Part shown: positions 50,050-59,589 of the stretch, piece by piece
How the letters are laid out: the number at the start of each line of letters is the position of its first letter
Numbering within the stretch: position 1 is the first letter of the stretch
Assembly (NCBI GenBank): GCA_040219025.1
Contig: JAVJTE010000027.1
Coordinates: 1-64,000 of the forward strand
Direction: 5' to 3'
DNA length: 64,000 nt
Origin: HT1-32 sp040219025
GTDB lineage: Bacteria; Pseudomonadota; Alphaproteobacteria; Rhodospirillales; HT1-32
Program-made: the position numbers and the translations under genes
Notes under the pieces: generated by a model
What the model saw: the letters and a program-made list of their open reading frames with translations, nothing else
Told to the model about the DNA's origin: nothing
Database searches by the model: none

Positions 50050-50886
50050 TCAGCCGGGACGGAGAGTTCTTGGGCTGTCCGGGTTGCCCTGGGCGGTGCG
50101 ATCCCCAGCGCCGTCACCGCCAGAGCGAAGAAACGGCAGAACCGACTGCAGGAATGACCGGGGTTGTTCAACGGGAACGAGATGTGCGCAGTCCGCAACA
50201 GTGACGAGCCGGGATCCGGCGATTTCCTGATGAACGGTCTGTGACATGGCAAGCGGGCAGGTCATGTCCTGCTGGCCGACAACCACAAGTGTCGGCGCGG
50301 CAATCCGGTGTATCCGGTCGCGGATGTCAAAATGGCCCAGTGCGGTCAGCGTCAGCTCCCGCATTCTTTGCGACGATTGCATGGCAATGGCGTAGGCTTC
50401 TTTAATATCCTCTGGATTGCTCTCCGGGCGGAACCAGCTTCTGACCAGCCGGTCAGCGACCGCCGGCCAGCCTTCCCGTTCAAGTTCGGCAAGTGAGTCC
50501 GGGACGGACCGTCCGGTTCTGTCTGCTGTCGTTCCGACCAGAACCAGCCGTTTGACCAGATCCGGGTATTTGAGTGCAAAGCTCTGGGCGACCATGCCGC
50601 CGAATGAAATGCCGCAGATATGGGCGGACGGAATATCCAGTGCGGCCATCAGCTCCCGCAGCTCATCCGCATAATCCTGCGGGCCCCGATCCACTGTTTC
50701 AGCTTCTTCCGACAGACCAAAACCGGCGCGGTCATGGGCGATAACCCGGAAATGTTTTGCCAGATCGGGGATGACATTATTCCATACCGCTCCCGATCCG
50801 GCATTACCGTGCAGCAGAAACAGCGCCTCGCCGCTGCCGGAGTCCATGACATGCAGGCGCGAGCCGCCGACGGAAACATAGGCCAT
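50050..50886 (-). CDS. Alpha/beta-fold hydrolase
   Basis: A 278-residue enzyme with a complete triad layout: HGNAG oxyanion region (~25), nucleophile GISFGG (~93-98), acid in VVGQQDMTCP (~205) and histidine in DCAHLVPVEQPRSF (~236). Resembles 3-oxoadipate enol-lactonase and carboxylesterase-type members. Lying between a TAXI binding protein and its permease, it probably hydrolyses the imported compound. The last ~15 residues are charged and variable. Confidence 0.9.
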   Translation of the reverse strand: MAYVSVGGSRLHVMDSGSGEALFLLHGNAGSGAVWNNVIPDLAKHFRVIAHDRAGFGLSEEAETVDRGPQDYADELRELMAALDIPSAHICGISFGGMVAQSFALKYPDLVKRLVLVGTTADRTGRSVPDSLAELEREGWPAVADRLVRSWFRPESNPEDIKEAYAIAMQSSQRMRELTLTALGHFDIRDRIHRIAAPTLVVVGQQDMTCPLAMSQTVHQEIAGSRLVTVADCAHLVPVEQPRSFLQSVLPFLRSGGDGAGDRTAQGNPDSPRTLRPG

Positions 50887-50949
50887 TCAGGAAAACTCCC
50901 CGTTGAAGTCTGCGGAAGCTATGGGATCAGGACCGGTCCGTGACCGGCA

Positions 50950-50991
50950 GCCGGCATCTGCCAGACAGCGAACGGTCTGACAGATGCCGGC
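50950..50991 (-). other. Intercistronic hairpin after TAXI binding-protein gene
   Basis: GCCGGCATCTG (50950-50960) pairs perfectly with CAGATGCCGGC (50981-50991); inside, CAGAC pairs with GTCTG. Very stable, with no T run on the minus strand. It lies 10 bp after the TAXI gene stop and before the hydrolase start. Confidence 0.68.
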
Positions 50992-51001
50992 GAACCGGAG
51001 T

Positions 51002-51952
51002 TTATTTCAGAATACCCACTTCGCGGTAGTAACGCAGCGCACCGGGATGGATCGGCAGGCCGGAGATGTCCCGGATATTCTCGGGCTTCGTTGTCGCGGC
51101 GGCCTTGTGCACGGAGACCCATTTCGGGATGTTTTCAAACGTCGTCTTGACGACCTTGTAGATGACATCGTCGGGGATGTCCTTGTGCGCCAGCATCACG
51201 TTCCAGTCGCCGGTTGTGGGTACGGGTTCTGTCTGCCCGTTATAGGTTCCGGCGGGGATCGTGGCTTTCGCCAGTCCGGGGTTGGCGGCGACAAACTTGT
51301 CCGCCTGTTCGCCGCTCAGACCAAATTCCACGACGTCATGGGTGGCCGAAAGTGCCGCCACAGCCGGGTGCGGAATGCCGCCGGTCGTGAGTGCTGCGTC
51401 CGCAAGGCCGTCCTGCATCAGCTGGTTGGCCTGGGAATGCCCGACATTGACGATCTTGTCGGGTTTGATGCCAAACATGTCGAACGCGGCCAGACCGGCG
51501 ACATCGGCACCACTGCCTTTCTGGCTCAGATTGACGATTTTGCCGTTCAGGTCATCGAGCTTGCTGACATTGGCATCCTTTAGCGCCCAGAAGTGAAAAT
51601 AGGACAGCTGCATTCCAAACAGAACGCGGGCGTCTTCGTATTTCTTGCCTTTTGACCAGCTCAGCCCCTGCAGGCCGGCGCCCAGAAGGCTGCCTGTCGT
51701 TATCCCGTAATCGGTGATTTTCTCATTCACCAGAATGATGTTCTGCGACCCGCCGGCACCAACTTCCACCGAGGCTGACATGCCCAGGTCTTCAGAAAGA
51801 ATTTTGGCAAAACCTGTTGCCAGCACATAGAAAGTACCACCGATCGGCCCACCGGCGACGGTAACACGCTGTGTATCCGCGCTTGCCACTGATGACGAAA
51901 AAGTCAGGAATGATGCGGCTATCAGCAGGGATGCTGTTTGACGAAGTCTCAT
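51002..51952 (-). CDS. TAXI-family TRAP binding protein
   Basis: A 316-residue periplasmic protein with signal peptide (cleavage about ASA-DTQ, residues 24-27). It has the TAXI hallmark VTVAGGPIGGTFYVLATGFAKILSEDLGMSASVEVGAGGSQNIILVNEKITDYGITTGSLLGAGLQG and matches the family in length. TAXI proteins feed solutes such as glutamate or phosphonate-like compounds to fused permeases; this one's partner is at 48146-50008. Solute unknown. Confidence 0.93.
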   Translation of the reverse strand: MRLRQTASLLIAASFLTFSSSVASADTQRVTVAGGPIGGTFYVLATGFAKILSEDLGMSASVEVGAGGSQNIILVNEKITDYGITTGSLLGAGLQGLSWSKGKKYEDARVLFGMQLSYFHFWALKDANVSKLDDLNGKIVNLSQKGSGADVAGLAAFDMFGIKPDKIVNVGHSQANQLMQDGLADAALTTGGIPHPAVAALSATHDVVEFGLSGEQADKFVAANPGLAKATIPAGTYNGQTEPVPTTGDWNVMLAHKDIPDDVIYKVVKTTFENIPKWVSVHKAAATTKPENIRDISGLPIHPGALRYYREVGILK

Positions 51953-52379
51953 AGTACCCTCCGGAAATGATGGAAATTTAATCAGACCTAAAGCCTGTCA
52001 CATTTTTAATCAGAGGATCAAGAAGAAATGTTGTATTGATATAACATCTTGCGACATTCCTGAGCTAGTGCCGTAGTCAGCTGCTGCATGGCCCTAGCTC
52101 AAAATTCATAATTTATTTTTATATATACAATTATTAGTATGTATTTTAATTTATCCTCTGTCTTGTGATCATTAAAAACTCAAAACTAGTGGAGCGTTCG
52201 GCAAGCTCTTGCGGTGAATGCAAGTTTCCTGCTGTTAATGGCAATAGTAAAATGAACTGAACAGCATAGTCTTTCCTCCAGACATCAGTGTTTCTGATGT
52301 AGCCGTTGAACAATCGATCACCAGCTATCGGCATTCCCGCGCCTTTGGACAATGGTGATCAATTCGGGAGGATATTAAG
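51953..52379. other. AT-rich divergent control region
   Basis: About 430 bp, markedly AT-rich around 52090-52170, between the TAXI binding-protein gene (minus) and a TctC gene (plus). No gene is supported. GGGAGG at 52369-52374 is the ribosome site of the TctC gene. Promoters for both operons must be here. Confidence 0.5.
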
Positions 52380-53360
52380 ATGACGTGCGAAAAATTATTC
52401 CATTCTGCCAGAAGTGCCGCATTTGGTCTGGTGCTGGTGGCTGGATCAGCAGGCACCGTGCTTGCTGAATATCCGGAAAAACCGGTCCAGCTTTTTGTCG
52501 GCTTCTCTGCAGGTGGTGGTACGGATGTCATCGCACGGGGCTTCGCAAATCATGTCGGTGAAGTCGCTGCGATGAATGGCATGCCGATGGTGGTGGTCAA
52601 CCGGCCCGGTGGTTCAGGACTGATTGCGGCGAAGCTGGTCAGGGATGCAGCACCGGATGGCTATACGCTGACGATCATCAATTCCGGAACATTCTCTGCT
52701 GCTGATATGGGCAGTCCGAATGCGCCGGTGAATCCCCGTGAGGATTTTACCAGCATCGGCTGCATGTCACAGCTGATCACGTCACTGGTTGTGCAGAAGT
52801 CCAGTCCTTATGAGACCGCTGCCAGTTGGGTTGAAGCGATGAAAACCGGGGGAAAGACTGTCCGCTGGGCGACGTCTGGCGCGGCGACCATGAATGCCGC
52901 GATCGGACATCTGTTTCTGGACAGCCTCGGTCTCAAACATCAGACGGTTCCTTTCAAGGGTGGCTCTGGCGCGCGCAATGCACTGGTCGCCGGCAAGGTT
53001 GATGCTGCTTTCATCCCGGCCAACCTGGTCAAGGGTTTTGAGAAGGACCTTAAGACAATCGGTGTGCCGACAGCAAAACGTGACCCGGCAAACAAGCATG
53101 TTCCGACCTTTGCCGAGCAGGGATTGCCTGCTCTCGATATTGCCGGATCAATGTGTATCTGGGGCCCGAAGAATATGCCCGGAGATGTTGTCGAAACGCT
53201 GGCCGGAGCCGTAAAATCGGTTACGGAAATGCAGGATTTCGAGGCATTTATGGGCCAGTCCGGACTGGCTGCCATATATCTTGGCCCGGACGAAAGCCTG
53301 GCGAAACTGAATAGCCTCTATGATGTCCTTGGACCGGTTATTCGAAACATCAAAGGCTAG
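52380..53360 (+). CDS. Orphan TTT binding protein TctC
   Basis: A 326-residue periplasmic binding protein with signal peptide (cleavage near VLA-EYP, residue ~24). It shows the TctC core YPEKPVQLFVGFSAGGGTDVIARGFANHVGEVAAMNGMPMVVVNRPGGSGLIAAKLVRDAAPDGYTL. It stands alone with no TctA or TctB beside it and is closed by its own terminator, so it probably feeds the membrane unit at 44151-46106 or acts as a sensor. Adjacent LysR and flavoprotein genes hint at a shared compound. Confidence 0.92.
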   Translation: MTCEKLFHSARSAAFGLVLVAGSAGTVLAEYPEKPVQLFVGFSAGGGTDVIARGFANHVGEVAAMNGMPMVVVNRPGGSGLIAAKLVRDAAPDGYTLTIINSGTFSAADMGSPNAPVNPREDFTSIGCMSQLITSLVVQKSSPYETAASWVEAMKTGGKTVRWATSGAATMNAAIGHLFLDSLGLKHQTVPFKGGSGARNALVAGKVDAAFIPANLVKGFEKDLKTIGVPTAKRDPANKHVPTFAEQGLPALDIAGSMCIWGPKNMPGDVVETLAGAVKSVTEMQDFEAFMGQSGLAAIYLGPDESLAKLNSLYDVLGPVIRNIKG

Positions 53361-53398
53361 ATTTTACGTAACCTCCCTCGGTCTTTGCACCGAAACTC

Positions 53399-53441
53399 GG
53401 GGTGCCGGGTGTCTTCAGGGACATCCGGCACCCCTTTATTT
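53399..53441 (+). terminator. Intrinsic terminator of the orphan TctC gene
   Basis: A 15-bp stem (GGGGTGCCGGGTGTC / GACATCCGGCACCCC, one G-T pair), loop TTCAGG, followed by TTTATTTT. It lies 38 bp after the stop. Confidence 0.9.
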
Positions 53442-53469
53442 TGACCGACTGACGCTTCCCTCTGAATGA

Positions 53470-54378
53470 TTACTGCAACCCGATCTCGTTCAGATAATCC
53501 CCGGTTTCAGATTTCAGAATTTCGGTAAAGTCATTTGCGAGAGCGTTTGAGACGTTGGCCGGCGTCATGATATCGAACCGCATATTGTAACGGGGTTCTA
53601 TCGGTATGATGGCGACTTCGTCTCCGAGTAGGGAAGGCGCGAACGGATCAGAGAAGGCGACCGCATCATTTTCTGCAGCAAATTTACAGGCCAGCAGTGA
53701 GACCGAGAAATTGATGCTGGGCGAAAAAATACGATGCTCTCTCGCGAAAAGACTGTCGATCTGCTTTCTCAGCATCAGTCCGGGTGACGTTGCGGCAAAA
53801 GTCTCACCCTCGAGGTCATCAAGTGTCACTTGTCTGGCGGATGCCAGCCGGTGATCTTTGCCGACCACAATCACCATCGGTACTTCGGCAACCAGAATGC
53901 TGTCAACGCTTGCTTTGGGGATGGGCAGGGGGCCGATAGCGAGGTCAAAATGGTGGCCGTGTGACCATCGTTCAAATGTATCCTGGCTTTCGACATCGAC
54001 CGAGACATCAAGGTCGGGATGCAACAGCCGGAATGCTTTGATTGCCGAAACGGTCGGGAAATGCGAAAGCCGTTTCGAAACGACGATGCGAAACTGCCTC
54101 CGGGTGGCTTTTGATATGCGCCGGGCAATTTCGGGCAGCTGATGGATCGCGCCAAGAACCCTCTCGGCCTCGGGCAGGAAAGCCAGCCCTTCATCTGTCG
54201 GGATCATCTGCCGTTTGTCCCGCGAGAACAGGGAAATCTGCAGAATTTCTTCAAGGTTTGATATTTGCCGGCTGAGCGCAGACTCGCTCAGATTCAGCGA
54301 TTCTGCCGCTCGCGACAGGCTGCCCAGTTCGATGACTCGAATGAAACCCGACAGTTGTTTTCGATCAGGATAGATCAC
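53470..54378 (-). CDS. LysR-family transcriptional regulator
   Basis: A 302-residue LysR protein: helix-turn-helix at ~5-62 (LSGFIRVIELGSLSRAAESLNLSESALSRQISNLEEILQISLFSRDKRQMIPTDEG), effector domain after ~90. It is divergent from the flavoprotein gene across 148 bp and convergent with the orphan TctC gene, so it most likely controls the flavoprotein. Confidence 0.93.
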   Translation of the reverse strand: MIYPDRKQLSGFIRVIELGSLSRAAESLNLSESALSRQISNLEEILQISLFSRDKRQMIPTDEGLAFLPEAERVLGAIHQLPEIARRISKATRRQFRIVVSKRLSHFPTVSAIKAFRLLHPDLDVSVDVESQDTFERWSHGHHFDLAIGPLPIPKASVDSILVAEVPMVIVVGKDHRLASARQVTLDDLEGETFAATSPGLMLRKQIDSLFAREHRIFSPSINFSVSLLACKFAAENDAVAFSDPFAPSLLGDEVAIIPIEPRYNMRFDIMTPANVSNALANDFTEILKSETGDYLNEIGLQ

Positions 54379-54526
54379 TCTTCTATAAATCCGAACAGAA
54401 GTTGAGAATTCAGCAATTTACTTAAAATGGCAGCACACCTAGGTTTCTCCGGCAATAGCGAAACCAAGAAACGTGAAAATTCTGACCGGATCAAGACGGT
54501 CTTATTTTCTTCCAGGGAACAGTTCA

Positions 54527-56086
54527 ATGGCAATTCATAATTCCGGCAATCATCAAGCTTTCGACGAAACCTATGACATTGTTGTTGTCGGCTATGGATT
54601 TGCCGGTGGTGCGGCGGCGATTGAGGCAGCCGATCTCGGTGCTTCCGTCCTGCTGATTGAGAAAATGCCCGACCCGGGAGGGATTTCGATCTGTGCGGGT
54701 GGTGGTATCCGGCTGGCGAAGAATGCGGATGACGCCTACGCCTATCTTCTGGCGACCAGCGATGGCCGGACGGATGAGGCTGTACTGCGGGTGTTTGCAG
54801 ATGAAGTCGCCAATCTGGAGGGTTATCTGCGCGGGCTGGCGGCGGTAAACGGTGCAAAGGTTGCCGTTCGGGAACGTCAGGGAAATTATCCGTTTCCCGG
54901 TGTTGATGCTTGGGGGTTTTTTGAAATCGAGGAAGTTCCGGGCTTTGATCCGCTGATCAGTTATCCGCATGTGCGTGGTCGTGCCGGCGGTCCGGTTGTC
55001 TTCAAGGTCGTTGAAGACAACGTCAACAAACGGGATATCGATGTCCGGCTGGATTGTCCGGCACGTCGCCTGATCAAGGGTGCTGATGGCACGGTTCTTG
55101 GCATCACTATTGAAGATAAAGGCGTGGTCAGGAATGTGAAGGCCCGCAACGGTGTGATTCTGGCATGCGGCGGTTTCGAGGCTGACCATGAAATGCAGAA
55201 GCAATACTGGCAGATGGCCCCGGTGCTGAGTGCCTGCAGTCAGGGAAATACGGGTGATGGTGTCCGTATGGCACAGGATGTCGGCGCGGACCTCTGGCAT
55301 ATGTGGCATTTTCACGGATCATATGGCTTCCGGCATCCCGATCCGGCCTTCCCGAATGCCCTTCGGATGAAGCGTTTGCCGGACTGGACGCCCGGGCGTG
55401 CACCGGCTGATGTTCAGATGTCATGGATTGTCGTTGATCAGGGTGGCCAGCGTTACATGAACGAATATCCGCCATATGGTCAGGATACGGGGCACCGGGA
55501 TATGAATATTTTTGATACGGCGACGCAGACTTTTCCGAGGGTGCCATCGCATGTCATCTTCGACGAAGACGGTCGGAACATGTACCCGATTGGTCAGGCC
55601 GTGCAGAATGACCGTTCGGTGGAACCCTATAGCTGGAGCCGGGATAATCTGCAGGAAGTCGATAATGGAATTTTGCAGAAAGCCGACAGTCTTGAAGAAC
55701 TGGCTGAGATTCTTGAAGTGGGGCTTGAGGAACTCACCTCGACACTGGATCGCTGGAATGCGCAATGTGCCGGGGGGGAGGACAATGACTTCGGACGGCC
55801 CACTCAAACGATGACGCCGGTCAGAAAGCCGCCCCTCTATACCGGTAAGGTCTGGCCCGTGGTATCGAATACCCAGGGTGGTCCGCGCCATGATCCCCGG
55901 CAACGCGTCGTCACACCGTTTGGTGAACCAATTCCACGACTGTTCGTTGCCGGCGACCTCGGCAGCATCTGGGGATTTCTGTATCTGATTGGCGGGAATC
56001 TGGCAGAATGCTTTATTACCGGTCGGATTTCCGCCCGTGAAGCTGTAGCTCTTGATCCCTGGGATATGCAGGAAGCGGCAGAGTGA
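54527..56086 (+). CDS. FAD-dependent flavoprotein dehydrogenase (fumarate reductase/ketosteroid dehydrogenase type)
   Basis: A 519-residue flavoprotein from the ATG at 54527 (an upstream in-frame GTG lacks a ribosome site). The N-terminal dinucleotide fold YDIVVVGYGFAGGAAAIEAADLGASVLLIEKMPDPGGISICAGGGI binds FAD. A capping domain follows, and the C-terminal LFVAGDLGSIWGFLYLIGGNLAECFITGRISAREA completes the FAD site. This family performs alkene/alkane oxidations or reductions next to carbonyls, e.g. ketosteroid or succinate-type substrates. No signal peptide. Controlled presumably by the divergent LysR. Confidence 0.9.
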   Translation: MAIHNSGNHQAFDETYDIVVVGYGFAGGAAAIEAADLGASVLLIEKMPDPGGISICAGGGIRLAKNADDAYAYLLATSDGRTDEAVLRVFADEVANLEGYLRGLAAVNGAKVAVRERQGNYPFPGVDAWGFFEIEEVPGFDPLISYPHVRGRAGGPVVFKVVEDNVNKRDIDVRLDCPARRLIKGADGTVLGITIEDKGVVRNVKARNGVILACGGFEADHEMQKQYWQMAPVLSACSQGNTGDGVRMAQDVGADLWHMWHFHGSYGFRHPDPAFPNALRMKRLPDWTPGRAPADVQMSWIVVDQGGQRYMNEYPPYGQDTGHRDMNIFDTATQTFPRVPSHVIFDEDGRNMYPIGQAVQNDRSVEPYSWSRDNLQEVDNGILQKADSLEELAEILEVGLEELTSTLDRWNAQCAGGEDNDFGRPTQTMTPVRKPPLYTGKVWPVVSNTQGGPRHDPRQRVVTPFGEPIPRLFVAGDLGSIWGFLYLIGGNLAECFITGRISAREAVALDPWDMQEAAE

Positions 56087-56109
56087 CCTCTGTCGTATGA
56101 AACAAGGCA

Positions 56110-56150
56110 GCCCGGAATCCCGCGATTGTGACAACCGCAGGATTCCGGGC
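56110..56150. terminator. Convergent hairpin, possible bidirectional terminator
   Basis: GCCCGGAATCC and GGATTCCGGGC (11-bp perfect arms, 19-base loop) lie between the stops of two convergent genes. No strong T run on either side, so termination efficiency is uncertain. Confidence 0.55.
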
Positions 56151-56164
56151 AACCGTAAATCTGA

Positions 56165-58060
56165 TCAGCCGATCAGATTGCCGTCGTCGCGGCGGATGGC
56201 GATGACGGAGGAGCGGGGGACTGAGTTGCCGCCGGCCGGCCAGTGACTGCCGCCTTCCTCGCCGGGATGCTGGATGCCGACAAACATGGTCTTGCGATCC
56301 GGGCTCCAGGCGATACCGGTGACTTCACATTCCTTCGGCCCGACCATGAAACGTCTGATCTCGCCGGTGACCGGGTCACCGAGCAGCATCTGGTTGTTTC
56401 CCTGTCCGGCAAACCCCTTGGCGTTGGAATAATTGCCGTCAGTCTGGATCCAGAGCATGCCCTTGCTGTCGAAGGCAATACCGTCCGGTGAATTGAACAT
56501 GTTCTCTGCGTTCACATTCTTCGAGCCGGCATAGGCATCGTTATGGACAGTCGGGTTGCCGGCCATGACGAACAGATCCCAGTCGAAGGCGGCGGACATA
56601 TGGTCACCACCGGCGGGGCGCAGCCGCACGATCTGGCCATAATCGTTGGCTTCACGCGGGTTCGGGCCGCCAACCGGTGTGGCGTCGCCACCGGCATTCG
56701 GCTTCTTGCCACGGTTGCGGTTGTTGGTCAGGGCGCAATAGATCTCGGCCTTGTTCGGATTTGCCGCCACCCATTCCGGGCGGTCCATGGTGGTCGCCCC
56801 GACCGCTGAGGCGGCAATACGGGTATGGATGCAGATTTCGGCTTTTGACGCCATCCCGGTTGCGGCCGGGGTCAGTTCAACCCATTCGCCTTTGGCGTCG
56901 TCGCTGTATTTCGCCACGAACAGCCTGCCGTCTTCCAGCAGTCCGGTGTTGTCACCACCGGATGTGTAGACACCGTCGGAAATGAACTTGTACATGAATT
57001 CGCCCCGTTCATCATCGCCCATATAGACGACAACATGACCGTCAGCGGCGAGCACGACTTCGGCGTTCTCATGTTTGAAGCGACCGAGCGCAGTGCGCTT
57101 TTTCGGCGTTGCGGTGGGGTTGAGGGGATCGATCTCGACGATATATCCGGCGCGGTTCGGCTCGTTGACATGCTTCGAGATGTCGAAGCGTTCATCGGCG
57201 GAGGCCCAGTTATAGTCCCAGTCCTTGAGGCCGACACCGTAACGCTTCAGCTCTGCCGGAACCTTGAAGGTCTCGTCAGAAGAGGAGAAGTAACCGTTGA
57301 AATTTTCCTCGCAGGTCAGATAGGTGCCCCAGGGGGTGCGACCGTTGCCGCAGTTGTTCCAGGTGCCGAGGGATTTCGTGCCGGACGGATCGGCGGCGGT
57401 TTTCAGCAGGTCGTGGCCGGCGGCCGGGCCGGTGATGTCCATCGGCGTATCAACGGTGATGCGGCGGTTGACCGGGCTGTCCCGGACGATTGTCCATTTG
57501 CCGTTCTGTTCAGTAATCTCCACAACTGAAACACCATGACCGGCTTTTGACTTGCGGATGTCATCGGGGGTCTCCGGCTTCTTGTCCTTGCGGTTGCCGT
57601 GGATGATGTCGAGGTTCACATATTCGTTGTTCACAACCATGATGGTGCGGTTGCCGTCGGCAAACACCGACATGCCGTCATTGTTGTCGCCGAAGGCAAG
57701 TTCCTGGCTTTCGCCGGTGCCACGGCTGGCGGGATCGAAGGCGCTGCCTTTTGACCAGAGCGGATCGCCCCAGCTGACGACAACCTCGGAGGAGAAGCCT
57801 TTCGGCAGGGTGATGGTGTCGAGGCTGTTCGCGGCGACCTGATCAAAGCCGATCCGGCCAGCGGCTTCTGCCGGGCGGAGCGCACCTGCACCCATTACGA
57901 AGGCCGAGGCACCGAAGGCAAGACCGGCACCGAGGAAGCTGCGTCGTGACAGCGCACGGTCCGCAAGTTTTTCGAATTCGGTGATTTCCGGGCGGGGATA
58001 GTTGACCTCGTCAAAATGTTCGAGATCACAGGACGGGGTGGTTCGTCTGGATGTGGTCAT
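56165..58060 (-). CDS. PhoX-like (DUF839) secreted phosphatase
   Basis: A 631-residue protein of the PhoX/DUF839 family, calcium- and iron-dependent alkaline phosphatases. A twin-arginine signal sits unusually far in (LSRRSFLGAGLAFGASAFVMG, about residues 37-57), preceded by a ~36-residue polar leader. The body is the family's beta-propeller, with ...GESQELAFGDNNDGMSVF, NNEYVN, and TPWGTYLTCEENFNGYF as conserved anchors and C-terminal FNSPDGIAFDSKGMLWIQTDGNYSNAKG. Phosphate scavenging from organic esters is the expected role. Ends 78 bp from a convergent flavoprotein gene. Confidence 0.9.
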   Translation of the reverse strand: MTTSRRTTPSCDLEHFDEVNYPRPEITEFEKLADRALSRRSFLGAGLAFGASAFVMGAGALRPAEAAGRIGFDQVAANSLDTITLPKGFSSEVVVSWGDPLWSKGSAFDPASRGTGESQELAFGDNNDGMSVFADGNRTIMVVNNEYVNLDIIHGNRKDKKPETPDDIRKSKAGHGVSVVEITEQNGKWTIVRDSPVNRRITVDTPMDITGPAAGHDLLKTAADPSGTKSLGTWNNCGNGRTPWGTYLTCEENFNGYFSSSDETFKVPAELKRYGVGLKDWDYNWASADERFDISKHVNEPNRAGYIVEIDPLNPTATPKKRTALGRFKHENAEVVLAADGHVVVYMGDDERGEFMYKFISDGVYTSGGDNTGLLEDGRLFVAKYSDDAKGEWVELTPAATGMASKAEICIHTRIAASAVGATTMDRPEWVAANPNKAEIYCALTNNRNRGKKPNAGGDATPVGGPNPREANDYGQIVRLRPAGGDHMSAAFDWDLFVMAGNPTVHNDAYAGSKNVNAENMFNSPDGIAFDSKGMLWIQTDGNYSNAKGFAGQGNNQMLLGDPVTGEIRRFMVGPKECEVTGIAWSPDRKTMFVGIQHPGEEGGSHWPAGGNSVPRSSVIAIRRDDGNLIG

Positions 58061-58237
58061 GGGTCTGCCTCTCTGGGATCGGGCGCAGGGTTACTGTGCC
58101 TCACGATCATGTTTGCGACATGGAACAAAGCCCGCAGCCAGGGTTGCGGGTGCGAGCAGTCTTAATGCTCCTGCATCACAATTTTATGACAGTCCGTAGG
58201 ATTGCATCATCCCGGATTTGCCGTCACCGGACACAGA

Positions 58238-58267
58238 AAAGCCCGCCGGTCAGGAGACCGGCGGGCT
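58238..58267 (-). terminator. Intrinsic terminator of the RNA helicase gene
   Basis: AGCCCGCCGGTC / GACCGGCGGGCT, a 12-bp perfect stem with AGGA loop; on the minus strand it is followed by TTTTCTG. It lies 23 bp after the helicase stop. Confidence 0.85.
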
Positions 58268-58290
58268 GGTTCTGCGTATCAGCGGAGGGG

Positions 58291-59589
58291 TTAAGCGGCC
58301 CGTCCGGTGCGGCGCGACTGGCGCGGCGCATTGTTGTTGCGCGGCCGGGCAGCGCCACCGGCACCACCACCACTGCGTTTCGGGCGGCTGCCCTGAAAAC
58401 GCTTGCCGCCCTGCGGCGGGCGTTTGGCCGGGCTGCGGTCATTGGCAATTTCCGCTGCGTGGTAGGCATGGTCGGAATCAACGTCAATGGTCTGACGGAT
58501 CGTCCGCTCGATATCCTGCAGATAGGCGCGTTCCTCGTGATCACAGAAGGAGATCGCGATCCCGGATGCACCGGCACGGGCGGTACGTCCGATGCGGTGA
58601 ACATAGCTTTCCGGATCGTTCGGCAGTTCAAAGTTGATGACATGGGTGACGCCGTCGACATCAATGCCGCGGGCGGCGATGTCGGTGGCTACCAGGGCAC
58701 GGATCTTGCCGTTACGGAAGCCGTTCAGTGCCCGCTGGCGGGCATTCTGGGCCTTGTTGCCGTGGATTGCATCTGAATCGATGCCGGCATCCTGCAGGTT
58801 CTTCGCAACCCGGTCAGCACCATGTTTGGTGCGCGTGAAGATCAGCACGCGATCAATGCCTTCATCTTCGATCAGCTTGTTCAGCAGCGCCCGCTTGTTG
58901 TCTTTTGTGACATAGAGAACTTTCTGCGCGATCCGAGCGGCGGTCGTTGCCTCACGGGCGACTTCGGCGCGGAGCGGGTCTTTCAGCAGGCTGTCAGCCA
59001 GCCCCTGAATGGCCTTCGGCATGGTGGCCGAGAACATAACTGTCTGGTGTCTGGCGGGAATGGCTGCCGCGATCTTCCGGACGTCGGGGATGAAACCCAT
59101 GTCGAGCATGCGGTCGGCCTCATCCAGAATGAAGACTTCAACACTGCCGAAACGGACATGGCCCTGACGGACCAGATCCATCAGACGGCCCGGCGTGGCG
59201 ATCAGGATATGAACGCCCTGGGCCAGTGCCTTGATCTGCGGGCGGATGGAAACCCCGCCAAAGACGACCGAGGAGCGCAGGCGCAGATGACGGCCATAGG
59301 AGCGGATGCTGTCGCCGATCTGGCCGGCCAGCTCGCGGGTTGGCGCAAGAATAATTGCCTGCGGCTCGTTCCGGTTGGCACGCTTGTCGAGGTCTGACAG
59401 GCGATGCAGCAGGGGCAGGGCGAATGCAGCGGTCTTGCCGGTGCCGGTCTGGGCGACGCCCAGCAGGTCATGGCCTTCGAGCAGGCCGGGGATGGCTTTC
59501 GCCTGAATGGGGGTAGGTTCGGTATAGCCTTCAGTATTGAGGGCACGGAGAATGGGTTCGGCCAGATTAAGGCCTGAAAAACCGGTCAT
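58291..59589 (-). CDS. DEAD-box RNA helicase, RhlE type
   Basis: A 432-residue ATP-dependent RNA helicase: Q motif (GFSGLNLAEPILRAL...TEPTPIQAKAIP), Walker A AQTGTGKT (~45-52), PTRELA, LDEADRMLDMGF, SAT, ARGIDVDGVTHVINFELP, and HRIGRTARAG in motif VI. After ~375 the tail is basic and glycine-rich (GGGAGG, RPRNNNAPRQSRR), suited to RNA binding. Helps ribosome assembly or RNA turnover at low temperature in related bacteria. Monocistronic, with its own terminator. Confidence 0.95.
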   Translation of the reverse strand: MTGFSGLNLAEPILRALNTEGYTEPTPIQAKAIPGLLEGHDLLGVAQTGTGKTAAFALPLLHRLSDLDKRANRNEPQAIILAPTRELAGQIGDSIRSYGRHLRLRSSVVFGGVSIRPQIKALAQGVHILIATPGRLMDLVRQGHVRFGSVEVFILDEADRMLDMGFIPDVRKIAAAIPARHQTVMFSATMPKAIQGLADSLLKDPLRAEVAREATTAARIAQKVLYVTKDNKRALLNKLIEDEGIDRVLIFTRTKHGADRVAKNLQDAGIDSDAIHGNKAQNARQRALNGFRNGKIRALVATDIAARGIDVDGVTHVINFELPNDPESYVHRIGRTARAGASGIAISFCDHEERAYLQDIERTIRQTIDVDSDHAYHAAEIANDRSPAKRPPQGGKRFQGSRPKRSGGGAGGAARPRNNNAPRQSRRTGRAA

